From contig MKVB01000009.1 in the NCBI GenBank assembly GCA_001899085.1, positions 51,652-112,257 on the forward strand: 60,606 bases of DNA, read 5' to 3'. Under the pieces are notes generated by a model, which was given only the letters and a program-made list of their open reading frames with translations, was not told where the DNA came from and ran no database searches. The DNA comes from Devosia sp. 66-14. Its GTDB lineage: Bacteria; Pseudomonadota; Alphaproteobacteria; Rhizobiales; Devosiaceae. Positions 1 to 8,020 of the stretch are shown here, one piece after another; position 1 is the stretch's first letter, and every line of letters starts with the position of its first letter. Made by a program: the position numbers and the translations under genes.

Positions 1-295
1 ATTCGGCCTGCGCCGCGGTGATGCGCAGCGAGGGGGGCGCTCCGGCCGGGTCGGCGCCCGGGGTTGCGAGGTCGGAGCCCAGGTCGAACAGGTCGTTCTG
101 CACTCGCGCCAGCAGCCGGTCGAGCTTGGGCATCGAGCCGGTATGGAGCCGCGCCATGCCGATGAAGCTGTTGGCCTCGTCGACGGTGCCGAAGCACTCG
201 ACGCGCAGATCGGCCTTGGAGCGGCGCGGCCCGCGCACCAGTCCGGTGGTGCCGTCATCGCCGGTCCTGGTGTAAATCTTGTTGAGCTTGACCAT
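1..295 (-). CDS. Cob(I)alamin adenosyltransferase, PduO type (partial)
   Basis: The first 98 codons of a PduO-type ATP:cob(I)alamin adenosyltransferase, which transfers the adenosyl group of ATP to cob(I)alamin to make the coenzyme. The N-terminus begins MVKLNKIYTRTGDDGTTGL, the ATP-binding signature of this family, and continues into the first helices of the bundle (VDEANSFIGMAR). The 3' part lies outside the window. It is the last gene of a run with the HIG1-like and LysR genes, 67 bp after the former. Its role fits the cobaltochelatase genes cobT and cobS elsewhere in the window. Confidence 0.9.
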   Translation of the reverse strand, partial: MVKLNKIYTRTGDDGTTGLVRGPRRSKADLRVECFGTVDEANSFIGMARLHTGSMPKLDRLLARVQNDLFDLGSDLATPGADPAGAPPSLRITAAQAE

Positions 296-362
296 GTCGT
301 TCCGCCGCGAGTCAGTGGCGTCGAAACTAGCTCACCGGTGTCGGCGCACGAAGCGCTTTCGA

Positions 363-557
363 TCAGCTGCCGCGACCGAAGAAGAACAGGGCGCCGAGGA
401 TCACGACGATGGCCACGGCCTGGGCGATGACGCGGGCGCGCATCAGTTTCTGGCTGAGGTTGTGGTCGCCGCCACGGAACATGTTCCACAATCCCATGAA
501 CAGGATGATGGCGACCGCGCCGAGCGCGACGATGGTGATGATGCCGGTGATGTTCAT
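363..557 (-). CDS. Small twin-transmembrane protein, HIG1-like
   Basis: A 64-residue protein with two hydrophobic helices (about residues 3-24 and 44-60) joined by a short basic loop containing SQKLMRARV. This is the layout of HIG1-domain twin-transmembrane proteins, common in alphaproteobacteria and related to mitochondrial respiratory-supercomplex factors. Function here is not established. Its ATG overlaps the stop codon of the upstream lysR gene by 4 bp, so the two are probably translated together, and the adenosyltransferase follows. Confidence 0.8.
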   Translation of the reverse strand: MNITGIITIVALGAVAIILFMGLWNMFRGGDHNLSQKLMRARVIAQAVAIVVILGALFFFGRGS

Positions 558-1447
558 AATGTCCTCGCGAGGAAGCGGCTGAGGCCCTCGCCCAGTCGGT
601 CATAGATGGCACGAATGCGACGGCTGGTGAACAGTTCGCGATGCGTGGTCAACCACACTTCCAGGGGCGGCGGGCGGAAATCGGGCAATAGCGGCACCAT
701 GCCGCGCGTCTCGGCCACCAGCAGCTGTTGGGCGAAGCCGACCCCGAGACCGGCCTTGATCAGCTCCCAGGCATTGGTCTGGCTGTCGGTGCGGACGATG
801 AAATCGCTGCGCTTGAGCTCGAACCCCATGCGCCGGGCCGCACCGATCAGCAGCTCGGAGCGATCGAAGCCGATCAGGTCGTGCTCGGCCAGTTGCTCGG
901 GTCGTTCCGGCCGCCCGCGCCGGGCAATGTAGCTTTCGTGAGCACAGGTGACGATCGGGCTCTCGCCGAGTTTCCTCGTGATCAGCTCGAGCTGGGTGGG
1001 GCGAAACATGCGCACGGCGATATCGGCTTCGCGCAGCAGCAGGTTCTCGGCGGAGTCGGATGGCACCAGCTCGATCGCCACCTGCGGGAAGCTCTGGCGC
1101 AAGTCGTTGAGGAAGGCGGGCAGGACATAGTGGCACATCACCGTGCTCGAGGTGATGCGGACCGAACCGGTCAGCGCGGCGCTCGCGCCCTCGGCGATCA
1201 ATGCCGCTTCGGCCAGCGCCTGCTGCGCCGCCAGCACCGGTTCGTAGAGCTTCAGCGCGGTATCGGTGGCGTGGAAGCCAGTGAGCGTGCGTTCGAACAG
1301 GCTCATCCCCAGGGCCTGTTCGAGCGCCTCGACATGACGGCCAAGCGTCGGCTGGCTCAAGCCGAGAGCCCGCGCAGCGGCCGAAAGCGAGCCGTGTTCG
1401 ACGACGGCGCCAAAGCTGCGCCACAGCGACCAATCGGGATCAGGCAT
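554..1447 (-). CDS. LysR-family transcriptional regulator
   Basis: A 297-residue LysR-type regulator. Residues 1-60 form the winged helix-turn-helix (GSLSAAARALGLSQPTLGRH), followed by the linker helix and a periplasmic-binding-like effector domain to the C-terminus. Length is typical for the family. It is divergent from the NAD(P)-binding protein at 1560, the usual arrangement for a LysR regulator and its target, and is coupled through ATGA to the HIG1-like gene downstream. Effector unknown. Confidence 0.9.
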   Translation of the reverse strand: MPDPDWSLWRSFGAVVEHGSLSAAARALGLSQPTLGRHVEALEQALGMSLFERTLTGFHATDTALKLYEPVLAAQQALAEAALIAEGASAALTGSVRITSSTVMCHYVLPAFLNDLRQSFPQVAIELVPSDSAENLLLREADIAVRMFRPTQLELITRKLGESPIVTCAHESYIARRGRPERPEQLAEHDLIGFDRSELLIGAARRMGFELKRSDFIVRTDSQTNAWELIKAGLGVGFAQQLLVAETRGMVPLLPDFRPPPLEVWLTTHRELFTSRRIRAIYDRLGEGLSRFLARTL

Positions 1448-1530
1448 GGTTCAAGTCCTCGATGCCATTCAATTCTGTATGGCAAGCGTACGATCTTGTC
1501 CAATTCATCAACGCGGATGTGGCGTCTAGC

Positions 1531-1547
1531 TTGGTGGTCACCAGCAA
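1531..1547. promoter_or_regulatory. Imperfect palindrome in the lysR / oxidoreductase divergent region
   Basis: TTGGTGGTCACCAGCAA is an imperfect 17-bp palindrome just before the start codon at 1560, in the 112-bp divergent region. It could be an operator for the neighbouring LysR protein, but LysR sites usually lie further upstream and it also precedes the ribosome-binding site (AAGGAG), so this is a weak call. Confidence 0.3.
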
Positions 1548-1559
1548 GGAGCCAGGCAA

Positions 1560-2510
1560 ATGAACGCGCAGAAAGTCATCGTCATCGGTATCAACGGCCA
1601 TGTCGGCCACCACATCGCCAAGGCGTTCGTCGGGGCCGGGTGGGACGTGGCCGGGTTCGGGCGGTCCAACAAGCAGCCGATAACGGGGGTGCGCTTCGTC
1701 AAAGGCGATGCCGAGGATGTCGAAGCGATGCGGGCGGCGATCGGCGATACCGAGGTGGTGGTCAACGCGCTGAACCTGCCTTACCACCAGTGGGACCAGG
1801 GCCGGATGGAAGCGCAGAACCAGCGGGTGATCGCGGCGCTCGGCACGAGCGGCAAGACGCTGCTGTTTCCCGGCAACATCTACAACTATGCGGCCGGCGA
1901 CCGCTACGTGACGCCCGATCTCAAGCCGCGGCCGCAGACGGCGCGTGGCGAGATCCGGGTGCGGGTCGAGGCCATGTACCAGGCCGCAGCGCAACGCGGC
2001 GACATCCAGGCGATCATCCTCAGGGCCGGCGATTTCTACGGGCCGGAGAGCCGTTTCGACTGGTTCGATCTCGCTATGCTGCGTGAGGCGAAGAAGGGGC
2101 GGTTCGCCATGATGGGCGTACGCGGCGTCGGCCATTCCTGGGCCTATCTGCCGGATGTCGGCCGGGCGTTCGAGAAGCTCGCCTGGCATCGCAAACAGTT
2201 CGGTGCTTTCGAGAATTTCCACTTTGCCGGTAACTACGTGACGCCCGAACAGATGGCAGCGGCGGCCGTGGCGGCGGCGCCGACAAAGCTCAAGGTCGGC
2301 ACGTTCCCGCGCGTGCTGTTCAACGTGGTCGGCCTCGTCGATCCGCTGATGCGGGCGGTCAGCAAGATGAGCTACCTGTGGGAGAACCCGATGGAGCTCA
2401 AGGACACGCGTCTCGATGCCATCCTCGGGCCGGATTTCGCCACGCCGTTCGACGACGCCGTGGCGACGACGGTGGCGCCGTTCTTTGCGGCGGAGCGGCT
2501 AGCGGCGTAG
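1560..2510 (+). CDS. NAD(P)-dependent epimerase/dehydratase-like protein
   Basis: A 316-residue extended-SDR / NmrA-like protein. The Rossmann nucleotide-binding motif GINGHVG is at residues 10-16, after a beta strand (KVIVI). A Tyr in the segment FPGNIYNYAAG may correspond to the family's active-site region, but a clean YxxxK is not visible, so it could be a reductase or a non-catalytic sensor type. AAGGAG is placed well before the ATG. Divergent from the LysR regulator and probably controlled by it. Substrate unknown. Confidence 0.75.
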   Translation: MNAQKVIVIGINGHVGHHIAKAFVGAGWDVAGFGRSNKQPITGVRFVKGDAEDVEAMRAAIGDTEVVVNALNLPYHQWDQGRMEAQNQRVIAALGTSGKTLLFPGNIYNYAAGDRYVTPDLKPRPQTARGEIRVRVEAMYQAAAQRGDIQAIILRAGDFYGPESRFDWFDLAMLREAKKGRFAMMGVRGVGHSWAYLPDVGRAFEKLAWHRKQFGAFENFHFAGNYVTPEQMAAAAVAAAPTKLKVGTFPRVLFNVVGLVDPLMRAVSKMSYLWENPMELKDTRLDAILGPDFATPFDDAVATTVAPFFAAERLAA

Positions 2511-2526
2511 GCCAGTGTGCTTGGCG

Positions 2527-2652
2527 CCCCTCACCCCGGCCCTCTCCCCCCGCGGCCGCTCTCGCGTCCGCGGGGGGGGAGGGCGAGGGGGCGATGGGCT
2601 CGCCGGCTGTGCCACATGCGTCCCCTCGCCCCTCTGGGGAGAGGGTGAGGGG
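2527..2652. repeat. GC-rich palindromic intergenic repeat
   Basis: Two hairpin-forming blocks lie between two converging genes. The first (2527-2590) has arms beginning CCCCTC and ending GAGGGG around a CCGCGG-flanked core. The second (2622-2652) pairs CCCCTCGCCCCTC with GAGAGGGTGAGGGG. This is the style of multi-copy palindromic elements common in Hyphomicrobiales. Its position suggests it may act as a bidirectional terminator. Confidence 0.65.
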
Positions 2653-2677
2653 TAGCCAAGCGCACCAGCCTCGCGGC

Positions 2678-3523
2678 CTAGAACCCCAGCTGGCGCCGAA
2701 TCTCTTCCGCCGTCCGGCCCGCCTCGCGCAGGCTCCTCAGCGACGGGGAGCCTTTCGACTTGCTGAGCTTTCTGCCCTCGGCATCGAGGATCAGCTTGTG
2801 GAAGGTGTAGAGCGGCGAGCCCAGGCCGAGCAGCATCTGCAACAGCACGTGAATGTCGGTCGAGGGCTCCATGTCGCGACCGCGGGTGACGTGGGTGACG
2901 GCCTCGGCGTCGTCATCGACCACCACGCTCAGATGGTAGCTGGTCGGGGTGCCCTTGCGCTGCAGCACCACATCGCCCCAGCGTTCCGGCCGGGCATAGC
3001 GGATCTGCGGCCGATCCGCCGGGGTAGGGCCGGCAACGCTGTAGGTGAGCACTCCGGTCAGCGCCACCGCGTCGTCGGTCTTGAGCCGCCAGTTCGCCTC
3101 GACCCCTTGCTCGAGGCGCCGCCTTGCCTCGCCGGGCGGCAGGTGCCGGCAGGTGCCGGGGTAGAGCGGCGCGCCGTCGGGATCGGTGCCGCTGGCATGG
3201 GCGGCCAGTTCGGCGCGCGAGCAGAAGCAGGGATAGAGCAGGTCGCGGCGTTTCAGCCGGTCGGCGGCGGCCGCATAGATGGCGAAGCGGTCGGACTGCC
3301 GCATCACCGGCTCCTCCCATGCGAGGCCGAGCCAGGCGAGATCTTCGAAGATCGCCGCAGTGAATTCCGGCTTGCTTCGGGTTATGTCGATGTCTTCGAT
3401 ACGCAGAAGGAACCGGCCACCGAGGGCCTCGGCCCATAGCGAGGTGAACAGCGCCGAATAAGCATGCCCCAGATGCAGCAGGCCATTGGGGCTCGGGGCG
3501 AAGCGAAGGATGGGGCTGGGCAT
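2678..3523 (-). CDS. gluQ: Glutamyl-Q tRNA(Asp) synthetase
   Basis: A 281-residue truncated glutamyl-tRNA synthetase paralogue. It has the class I signatures HLGH (residues 17-20) and KLSKS (252-256), and a zinc-site segment (CFCSR ... YPGTCR) typical of GluQRS, but lacks the C-terminal anticodon-binding domain of full GltX. The family attaches glutamate to queuosine in the wobble position of tRNA(Asp). A VUT/YhhQ-type queuosine-precursor transporter gene is also in the window (40288). Length matches the family. Confidence 0.93.
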   Translation of the reverse strand: MPSPILRFAPSPNGLLHLGHAYSALFTSLWAEALGGRFLLRIEDIDITRSKPEFTAAIFEDLAWLGLAWEEPVMRQSDRFAIYAAAADRLKRRDLLYPCFCSRAELAAHASGTDPDGAPLYPGTCRHLPPGEARRRLEQGVEANWRLKTDDAVALTGVLTYSVAGPTPADRPQIRYARPERWGDVVLQRKGTPTSYHLSVVVDDDAEAVTHVTRGRDMEPSTDIHVLLQMLLGLGSPLYTFHKLILDAEGRKLSKSKGSPSLRSLREAGRTAEEIRRQLGF

Positions 3524-3553
3524 AGCAAAGTGCTAGCACGTAAGGATATTTCT

Positions 3554-4198
3554 TTGACAGACCGTCTCGATACGCCGGAGGCGCTGCAGCGCCAGCTTGG
3601 CGCCCTGATCGGGCTTGATCCGCGCCTCGGCGCAGTGGCCGAACGGGCCGGCGCATTCGAAATCCGCCGCTCGCCCGGCGGGTTCGAGGGGTTGGCGCGG
3701 ATCGTCACCGGCCAACAGGTATCGACGGCCAGCGCCGATGCGATCTGGGGCCGCTTCGCCCAGCTCGAGGGGGCGCTCGACCCGGTTGGTTATCTGAAGC
3801 TCAGCGAGGAAACGGTGCGCGGCGCCGGCCAGTCCGGCGGCAAGTACCGGACGCTGCGTGGCCTCGCCGAGGCGATTGCCGCGGGCAGTGTCGATTTCGC
3901 ACACCTCGCCGAATTGCCGGCCGACGAGGCGATTGCCGCGCTGACCAGGCTCAAGGGCATCGGGCCGTGGACCGCCGAGATCTACCTGATGTTCTCGGCC
4001 GCTCATCCCGACATCTTCCCGGCCGGCGACGTGGCGTTGCAGCGGGCAGCGGAGTGGGCGTTCGGACTTGACGGCAAGCCGCCGGTAAAGGACTTGATCG
4101 AGATGGCGCGGCAGTGGTCGCCCTATCGCTCCACTGCCGCATTGCTGCTCTGGCGCTATTACCGCGCCGTGCGGAACAAGGAAGGATTGTCGATCTGA
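3554..4198 (+). CDS. DNA-3-methyladenine glycosylase, AlkA type
   Basis: A 214-residue helix-hairpin-helix DNA glycosylase that removes alkylated bases. It shows LTRLKGIGPWTAE (the HhH-Gly/Pro hairpin, near residues 135-145) followed by AGDVALQ, in which Asp159 is the expected catalytic aspartate. A longer frame opens at 3464, but that would overlap the divergent gluQ start. The TTG at 3554 is preceded at good spacing by AAGGAT, so I use it. The stop overlaps the next gene's ATG by 1 bp. Confidence 0.85.
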   Translation: MTDRLDTPEALQRQLGALIGLDPRLGAVAERAGAFEIRRSPGGFEGLARIVTGQQVSTASADAIWGRFAQLEGALDPVGYLKLSEETVRGAGQSGGKYRTLRGLAEAIAAGSVDFAHLAELPADEAIAALTRLKGIGPWTAEIYLMFSAAHPDIFPAGDVALQRAAEWAFGLDGKPPVKDLIEMARQWSPYRSTAALLLWRYYRAVRNKEGLSI

Positions 4199-4842
4199 TG
4201 GCCAAGCTCTCCGGCCCGATGCTGCCGCCCAAGAGCGGCGGTGCCCCGAAACAGGCAGTGATCCTGCTGCACGGCTATGGCGCGGACGGCAGCGACCTGA
4301 TCGGACTGGGGCACCACTGGGGGCCACTGCTGCCGGACGCGCTGTTCATCGCGCCGAATGCGCCGACGCCCTGCGCCGGCAATCCGTTCGGCTTCGAGTG
4401 GTTTCCGCTGGCGGTCGATCGGATCGCCGGCCGCATCGAAGGGGCGAAGACCGCAGCCCCTGATATCATCGAGTTTCTCACCGATCTGTGGTCGCAGACC
4501 GACATCACGCCCGCCGACACCTTCCTCGTCGGCTTTTCGCAGGGCGCAATGATGGCGCTGCATATCGGCACGGCACTGCCGCGCCGGCTCAAGGGGATCG
4601 TGGCGTTTTCCGGCGCCTTCGTTCCTGCCGACAGCTTCCCGGCCGCCGACAAGCCGCCTGTGGCGCTGATTCATGGCGATCTCGATCAGGTGGTCGATCC
4701 CGGGCTCAGCCGGCAGGCGGCGACGGAGCTGACGGCCGCCGGGTTCGATGTCTCGCTGCATATTTCGTCGGGCACGGCGCATGGCATCGCGCCGGACGGG
4801 CTCGATTTCGCCACCTCCTTCATGCTGGCGCAAACCGCCTGA
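4198..4842 (+). CDS. Alpha/beta hydrolase, phospholipase/carboxylesterase family
   Basis: A 214-residue esterase of the small carboxylesterase family (EstB/YpfH type). Visible features are the oxyanion segment LLHGYGADGSDL, the nucleophile elbow GFSQGA with Ser114, the Asp in HGDLDQVVDP and the His in GTAHGIAP. No signal peptide, so cytosolic. Translation starts at an ATG that shares one base with the stop of the glycosylase gene. Substrate unknown. Confidence 0.85.
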   Translation: MAKLSGPMLPPKSGGAPKQAVILLHGYGADGSDLIGLGHHWGPLLPDALFIAPNAPTPCAGNPFGFEWFPLAVDRIAGRIEGAKTAAPDIIEFLTDLWSQTDITPADTFLVGFSQGAMMALHIGTALPRRLKGIVAFSGAFVPADSFPAADKPPVALIHGDLDQVVDPGLSRQAATELTAAGFDVSLHISSGTAHGIAPDGLDFATSFMLAQTA

Positions 4843-4937
4843 ATCGACTGATCGAATCGCGCTTCACAGGGGTGTCACAGTCGGCATAGAATATTGCTGA
4901 TCATGACTGGCCGCGATTCCCGTTCGGGGGGCGACAA

Positions 4938-5495
4938 GTGACAGTACATGTGTCGCTTGAGAATAGCCCTGCTCTGGTGCTGAATGCCGATTACAGGCCA
5001 CTCAGCTACTATCCCTTGTCGCTTTGGTCCTGGCAGGACGCGATCAAGGCGATCTGCCTTGATCGCGTGCACGTGGTCTCCAACTACGACCGGGTGATCA
5101 AGTCGCCGAGCTTCGAGATGCTGCTGCCCAGCGTCGTCTCGCTGAAGGATTATGTCCGGCCGGCGCGGCATCCCGCCTTCACCCGCTTCAACGTGTTCCT
5201 GCGCGACAAATTCCAGTGCCAGTATTGCGGCGCCCGGGATGAGCTTACTTTCGATCACGTGATCCCGCGCTCCAAGGGTGGCCGCACCACCTGGGAGAAC
5301 GTTGTCGCGGCCTGTGCGCCGTGCAACCTCAGGAAGGCCAATCGGCTGCCGCGCGAGATCAAGATGTTCCCGATGCAGGAGCCGTTCCAGCCGAGCGTGC
5401 ACGACCTGCACAATAACGGCCGGGCCTTCCCGCCCAACCACCTCCACCAGAGCTGGCTCGACTACCTCTACTGGGACATCGAACTGGAGCCGTAA
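4938..5495 (+). CDS. HNH endonuclease domain protein
   Basis: A 185-residue protein with a full HNH nuclease core at about residues 93-135: CQYCG, then FDHVIPRSKGG, an Asn in the helix (TTWENVVAAC) and a second CAPCN, so two CxxC zinc ligand pairs frame the DH active site. The N-terminal 90 residues (ALVLNADYRPLSYYPLSLW) are typical of a widespread bacterial HNH family of unknown role. GTG start at 4938. The gene stands alone with no methylase or phage neighbours. Confidence 0.85.
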   Translation: MTVHVSLENSPALVLNADYRPLSYYPLSLWSWQDAIKAICLDRVHVVSNYDRVIKSPSFEMLLPSVVSLKDYVRPARHPAFTRFNVFLRDKFQCQYCGARDELTFDHVIPRSKGGRTTWENVVAACAPCNLRKANRLPREIKMFPMQEPFQPSVHDLHNNGRAFPPNHLHQSWLDYLYWDIELEP

Positions 5496-5607
5496 GGCTT
5501 CCGCCGACCGGGTCCACATCGAACCATATCAGCACGATCGCCATCGCGTTCAGTATGGCGCGCGCCGCGTCACGCCGTCATGGCAGAACGCGCCCGCCGG
5601 CCCTTGC

Positions 5608-5666
5608 TTGACACCTGCCTGCGCCCCGCTGTATCTAACCAATCAGTTAGCTAACCGATCAGTTAG
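5608..5666 (+). promoter_or_regulatory. arsR-type promoter with tandem operator
   Basis: TTGACA (5608-5613) and TATCTA (5632-5637) form a promoter with an 18-bp spacer. Overlapping and following the -10 are two head-to-tail 16-bp copies, CTAACCAATCAGTTAG (5635-5650) and CTAACCGATCAGTTAG (5651-5666). Each is itself an inverted repeat of CTAAC/GTTAG. The arsR start codon lies 8 bp further on. This is the layout expected for autorepression by the encoded ArsR-family protein. Confidence 0.8.
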
Positions 5667-5674
5667 GAACGGAC

Positions 5675-6022
5675 ATGCAGCCGGACCGGCTCAGCCTCAC
5701 CCTGTCGGCCATCGCCGATCCCACCCGTCGGGCCATCCTGATGCGGCTGATGGATGGGGAGGCGTCGGTCAAGGAACTGGCGGCGCCGTTCGAGATGAGC
5801 ATCCCGGCGATCTGCAAACACCTCAAGGTGCTCGAAGGCGCCGGCCTGATCAGCCGCGGGCGCAATGCCCAGCTGCGGCCCTGCCGGCTCGAGGCGCAGC
5901 CGCTGCGCGACGCCGTCGGCTGGATCGAGGAGTTCTCGCGCTTCTGGGATACGAGCCTCAACCGGCTCGACGGACTGCTCGAGCGGCTGCAGTCGGCCGA
6001 TCCGATGGCCAAGAAGAACTGA
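5675..6022 (+). CDS. ArsR-family transcriptional regulator
   Basis: A 115-residue winged helix-turn-helix repressor. It contains the ArsR-family segment AIADPTRRAILMRL and the recognition region MSIPAICKHLKVLEGAGLI. It has no CxC metal motif, which fits the subgroup that regulates SRPBCC proteins rather than metal pumps. It is the first gene of a three-gene operon with the SRPBCC protein (9 bp later) and a secreted hydrolase, behind a tandem operator at 5635-5666. Confidence 0.9.
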   Translation: MQPDRLSLTLSAIADPTRRAILMRLMDGEASVKELAAPFEMSIPAICKHLKVLEGAGLISRGRNAQLRPCRLEAQPLRDAVGWIEEFSRFWDTSLNRLDGLLERLQSADPMAKKN

Positions 6023-6031
6023 GGGCGCGCG

Positions 6032-6511
6032 ATGCACGGTGACAGAGCTGCGGACCCGCTCAGCCAACGCGAGTTCATCATCACCCGCCGCCTCAAGGCG
6101 CCGCGTGAACTCGTCTGGCGCACCTTCGAGGATCCATACCTGCTCGCCCAGTGGTGGGGCCCTGAAAACTTCACCTCCGAGGTGACGAGGCTCGAATTCC
6201 GCGCCGGCGGCGAGTGGCACGTCACCATGCACCGGCCCGACGGCACCGAGCACCCGGTGCGCTACCAGTTCGTCGAAATCCTCGCGCCAGAGCGCATCGT
6301 CTACCGGCCATGGCGCCAGCCAGGGGCAATCAACCCGCCACCGACCTATCTCGCCACGCTGACGTTCGACGTATTCGGCAACGAAACCATCTTCACCATG
6401 CGCGCCGAGTTCGAGAGCGCCGCGAACCTCGCCGTTGCAGTCAATGGCGGCTTCCGCGAGGGGACCAATCAGGCCTTCGACAAGCTCGAGCGGCACCTCG
6501 CGGCGTTCTGA
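6032..6511 (+). CDS. SRPBCC / AHSA1-domain protein
   Basis: A 159-residue START-like (SRPBCC, AHSA1-type) protein, recognisable from RRLKAPRELVWRTFEDPYLL, QWWGPENFT and the closing GTNQAFDKLERHL. These proteins enclose a hydrophobic ligand cavity; the ligand is not known. Pairing with an ArsR gene directly upstream is a common arrangement. The next gene starts 15 bp downstream. Confidence 0.88.
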   Translation: MHGDRAADPLSQREFIITRRLKAPRELVWRTFEDPYLLAQWWGPENFTSEVTRLEFRAGGEWHVTMHRPDGTEHPVRYQFVEILAPERIVYRPWRQPGAINPPPTYLATLTFDVFGNETIFTMRAEFESAANLAVAVNGGFREGTNQAFDKLERHLAAF

Positions 6512-6526
6512 TCCCAGGAGAAACAC

Positions 6527-7408
6527 ATGCTCAGGCGCACCCTGGTAAGCCTCGCCTTCGCCGCTGCGGCCGTTGTCGCAGTGCCCGCCATAGCCCAAAC
6601 CGCAGGAGACGATCCGATGAGCACCCCTTTGAGCACCGGCAAGGTCCAGGTGGGCGGCGCCGAAATCTACTACGAGATCCACGGCGATGGTCCGCCGCTG
6701 GTGCTGCTGCACGGCGGCGTGGACCCGTCGCAGACTTTCGGTGCGCCGCTGGCTGCGATGGCCAGGACGCACAGGGTGATCGCCATCCACATGCGCGGCC
6801 ACGGCTTCAGCACCGACACCGACGCGCCCTGGTCCTCCGAACTGATGGCCGACGACGTTGCGGCCGTGCTCCGGCGGCTGAGCATCGGCAGGGCGCGCTT
6901 CATGGGCTATTCGCTGGGTGCAGGAGTGGCGCTGCAGGTGGCGTTCCGTCACCCGGAACTGGTCGAAAAGCTGGTGTCGGTCTCGGTGGACTACCGTACC
7001 GACGATGACTATCCCGAAGTTCGCGAGGCCTTCCGGCAGTTGCCGGCCCATGCTGCGGAGTATGGGCAGCAGCTCGCCAGTTCTCCCCTGGCGGAGCTTT
7101 ATCCCGACGTCGACTGGGAGCGCGTGTTTCGCAAATCCGGCGAAATGAACGAGCCCGAGTACGACTGGACCGAGGGCATCAAGGCGATAAGCGCCCCGAC
7201 GCTGCTGGTCTTTGCCGATGCCGACTCGATCCGGCCCGAGCACATGGTCGCGTTCTGGAAGCTGCTCGGCGGCGGCCAGCGCGACGCCGGCTTCGACGGC
7301 TCGCAGCGCCCCGCCAGCCAGTTCGCCATCCTGCCCGGCACCACGCACCACAACCTGATCCAGTCGCCGCTCCTCCCCGAGGTCGCGACGGCCTTTCTGA
7401 CGCGCTAG
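6527..7408 (+). CDS. Secreted alpha/beta hydrolase
   Basis: A 293-residue alpha/beta-fold hydrolase with a signal peptide (hydrophobic residues 6-20 ending in AIAQ). Mature features: LLHGGVDPSQTF (oxyanion region), nucleophile elbow MGYSLGAG with Ser129, an Asp in LVFADADSI and a late His in PGTTHHNL. AGGAG precedes the ATG. Third gene of the ArsR operon. Likely periplasmic; substrate unknown. Confidence 0.82.
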   Translation: MLRRTLVSLAFAAAAVVAVPAIAQTAGDDPMSTPLSTGKVQVGGAEIYYEIHGDGPPLVLLHGGVDPSQTFGAPLAAMARTHRVIAIHMRGHGFSTDTDAPWSSELMADDVAAVLRRLSIGRARFMGYSLGAGVALQVAFRHPELVEKLVSVSVDYRTDDDYPEVREAFRQLPAHAAEYGQQLASSPLAELYPDVDWERVFRKSGEMNEPEYDWTEGIKAISAPTLLVFADADSIRPEHMVAFWKLLGGGQRDAGFDGSQRPASQFAILPGTTHHNLIQSPLLPEVATAFLTR

Positions 7409-7439
7409 CGGCAGGCGGCTCCAGGCTGAGCTGAAGTGC

Positions 7440-7943
7440 TCAGCCCTTCCGGCCCTTGAGCAGCGCGGTGCCGAGCATCAGCACGATCGCCGCCGAGATC
7501 AGCGTGTTGGCGCCCGCCAGCGTCACCCCGAACAGGCTGAACTGGATCTTGTCGCAGGGGACGACGCGGGCGGCGTTGATATTGGTGAGGTCGGAAAAGC
7601 TCACATCGACGCCGGTGCCGGTGCAGGCGGTGGGGCCCGGCCAGAAGCCGTATTCGACACCGGCGTGGTAGCCGGCGAGATAAGTCGACCAGATGAAGGT
7701 CAGGAGCACCAGGGCGAGCCCGACATACCAGACGGCGCGCGGCAGCCGGCGCCACAGGATCAGCACCAGCGCCAGCAGCGGCAAGCCCCAGTAATAGGGC
7801 AGGCGCTGTTCGAGGCAGAGTTCGCACGGCACCAGCCCGCCGAACAACTGCGAGCCCCAGGCGCCGGCAATGGTCGCGAGGCCGAGGACGAACGAAATCG
7901 TCGCGAGCAGGCGGGGACGATCGGTGGCGAGGCTGGTGGTCAC
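7440..7943 (-). CDS. Disulfide bond formation protein B family
   Basis: A 167-residue inner-membrane protein with four predicted helices. It has the DsbB cysteine arrangement: CELC in the first periplasmic loop (VPCELCLEQRLPY) and a second pair (TACTGTG ... VVPCDK) in the second loop. DsbB reoxidises DsbA and passes electrons to quinone. No dsbA gene is adjacent. The gene converges on the secreted hydrolase at 6527. Confidence 0.88.
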   Translation of the reverse strand: MTTSLATDRPRLLATISFVLGLATIAGAWGSQLFGGLVPCELCLEQRLPYYWGLPLLALVLILWRRLPRAVWYVGLALVLLTFIWSTYLAGYHAGVEYGFWPGPTACTGTGVDVSFSDLTNINAARVVPCDKIQFSLFGVTLAGANTLISAAIVLMLGTALLKGRKG

Positions 7944-8020
7944 GATGACGCTCCTATGCGGATGCGCGCCATATTCTCGGGCGCGGGGGCCAAGTCAACT
8001 TAAGCCCGCTCACGAGATCG

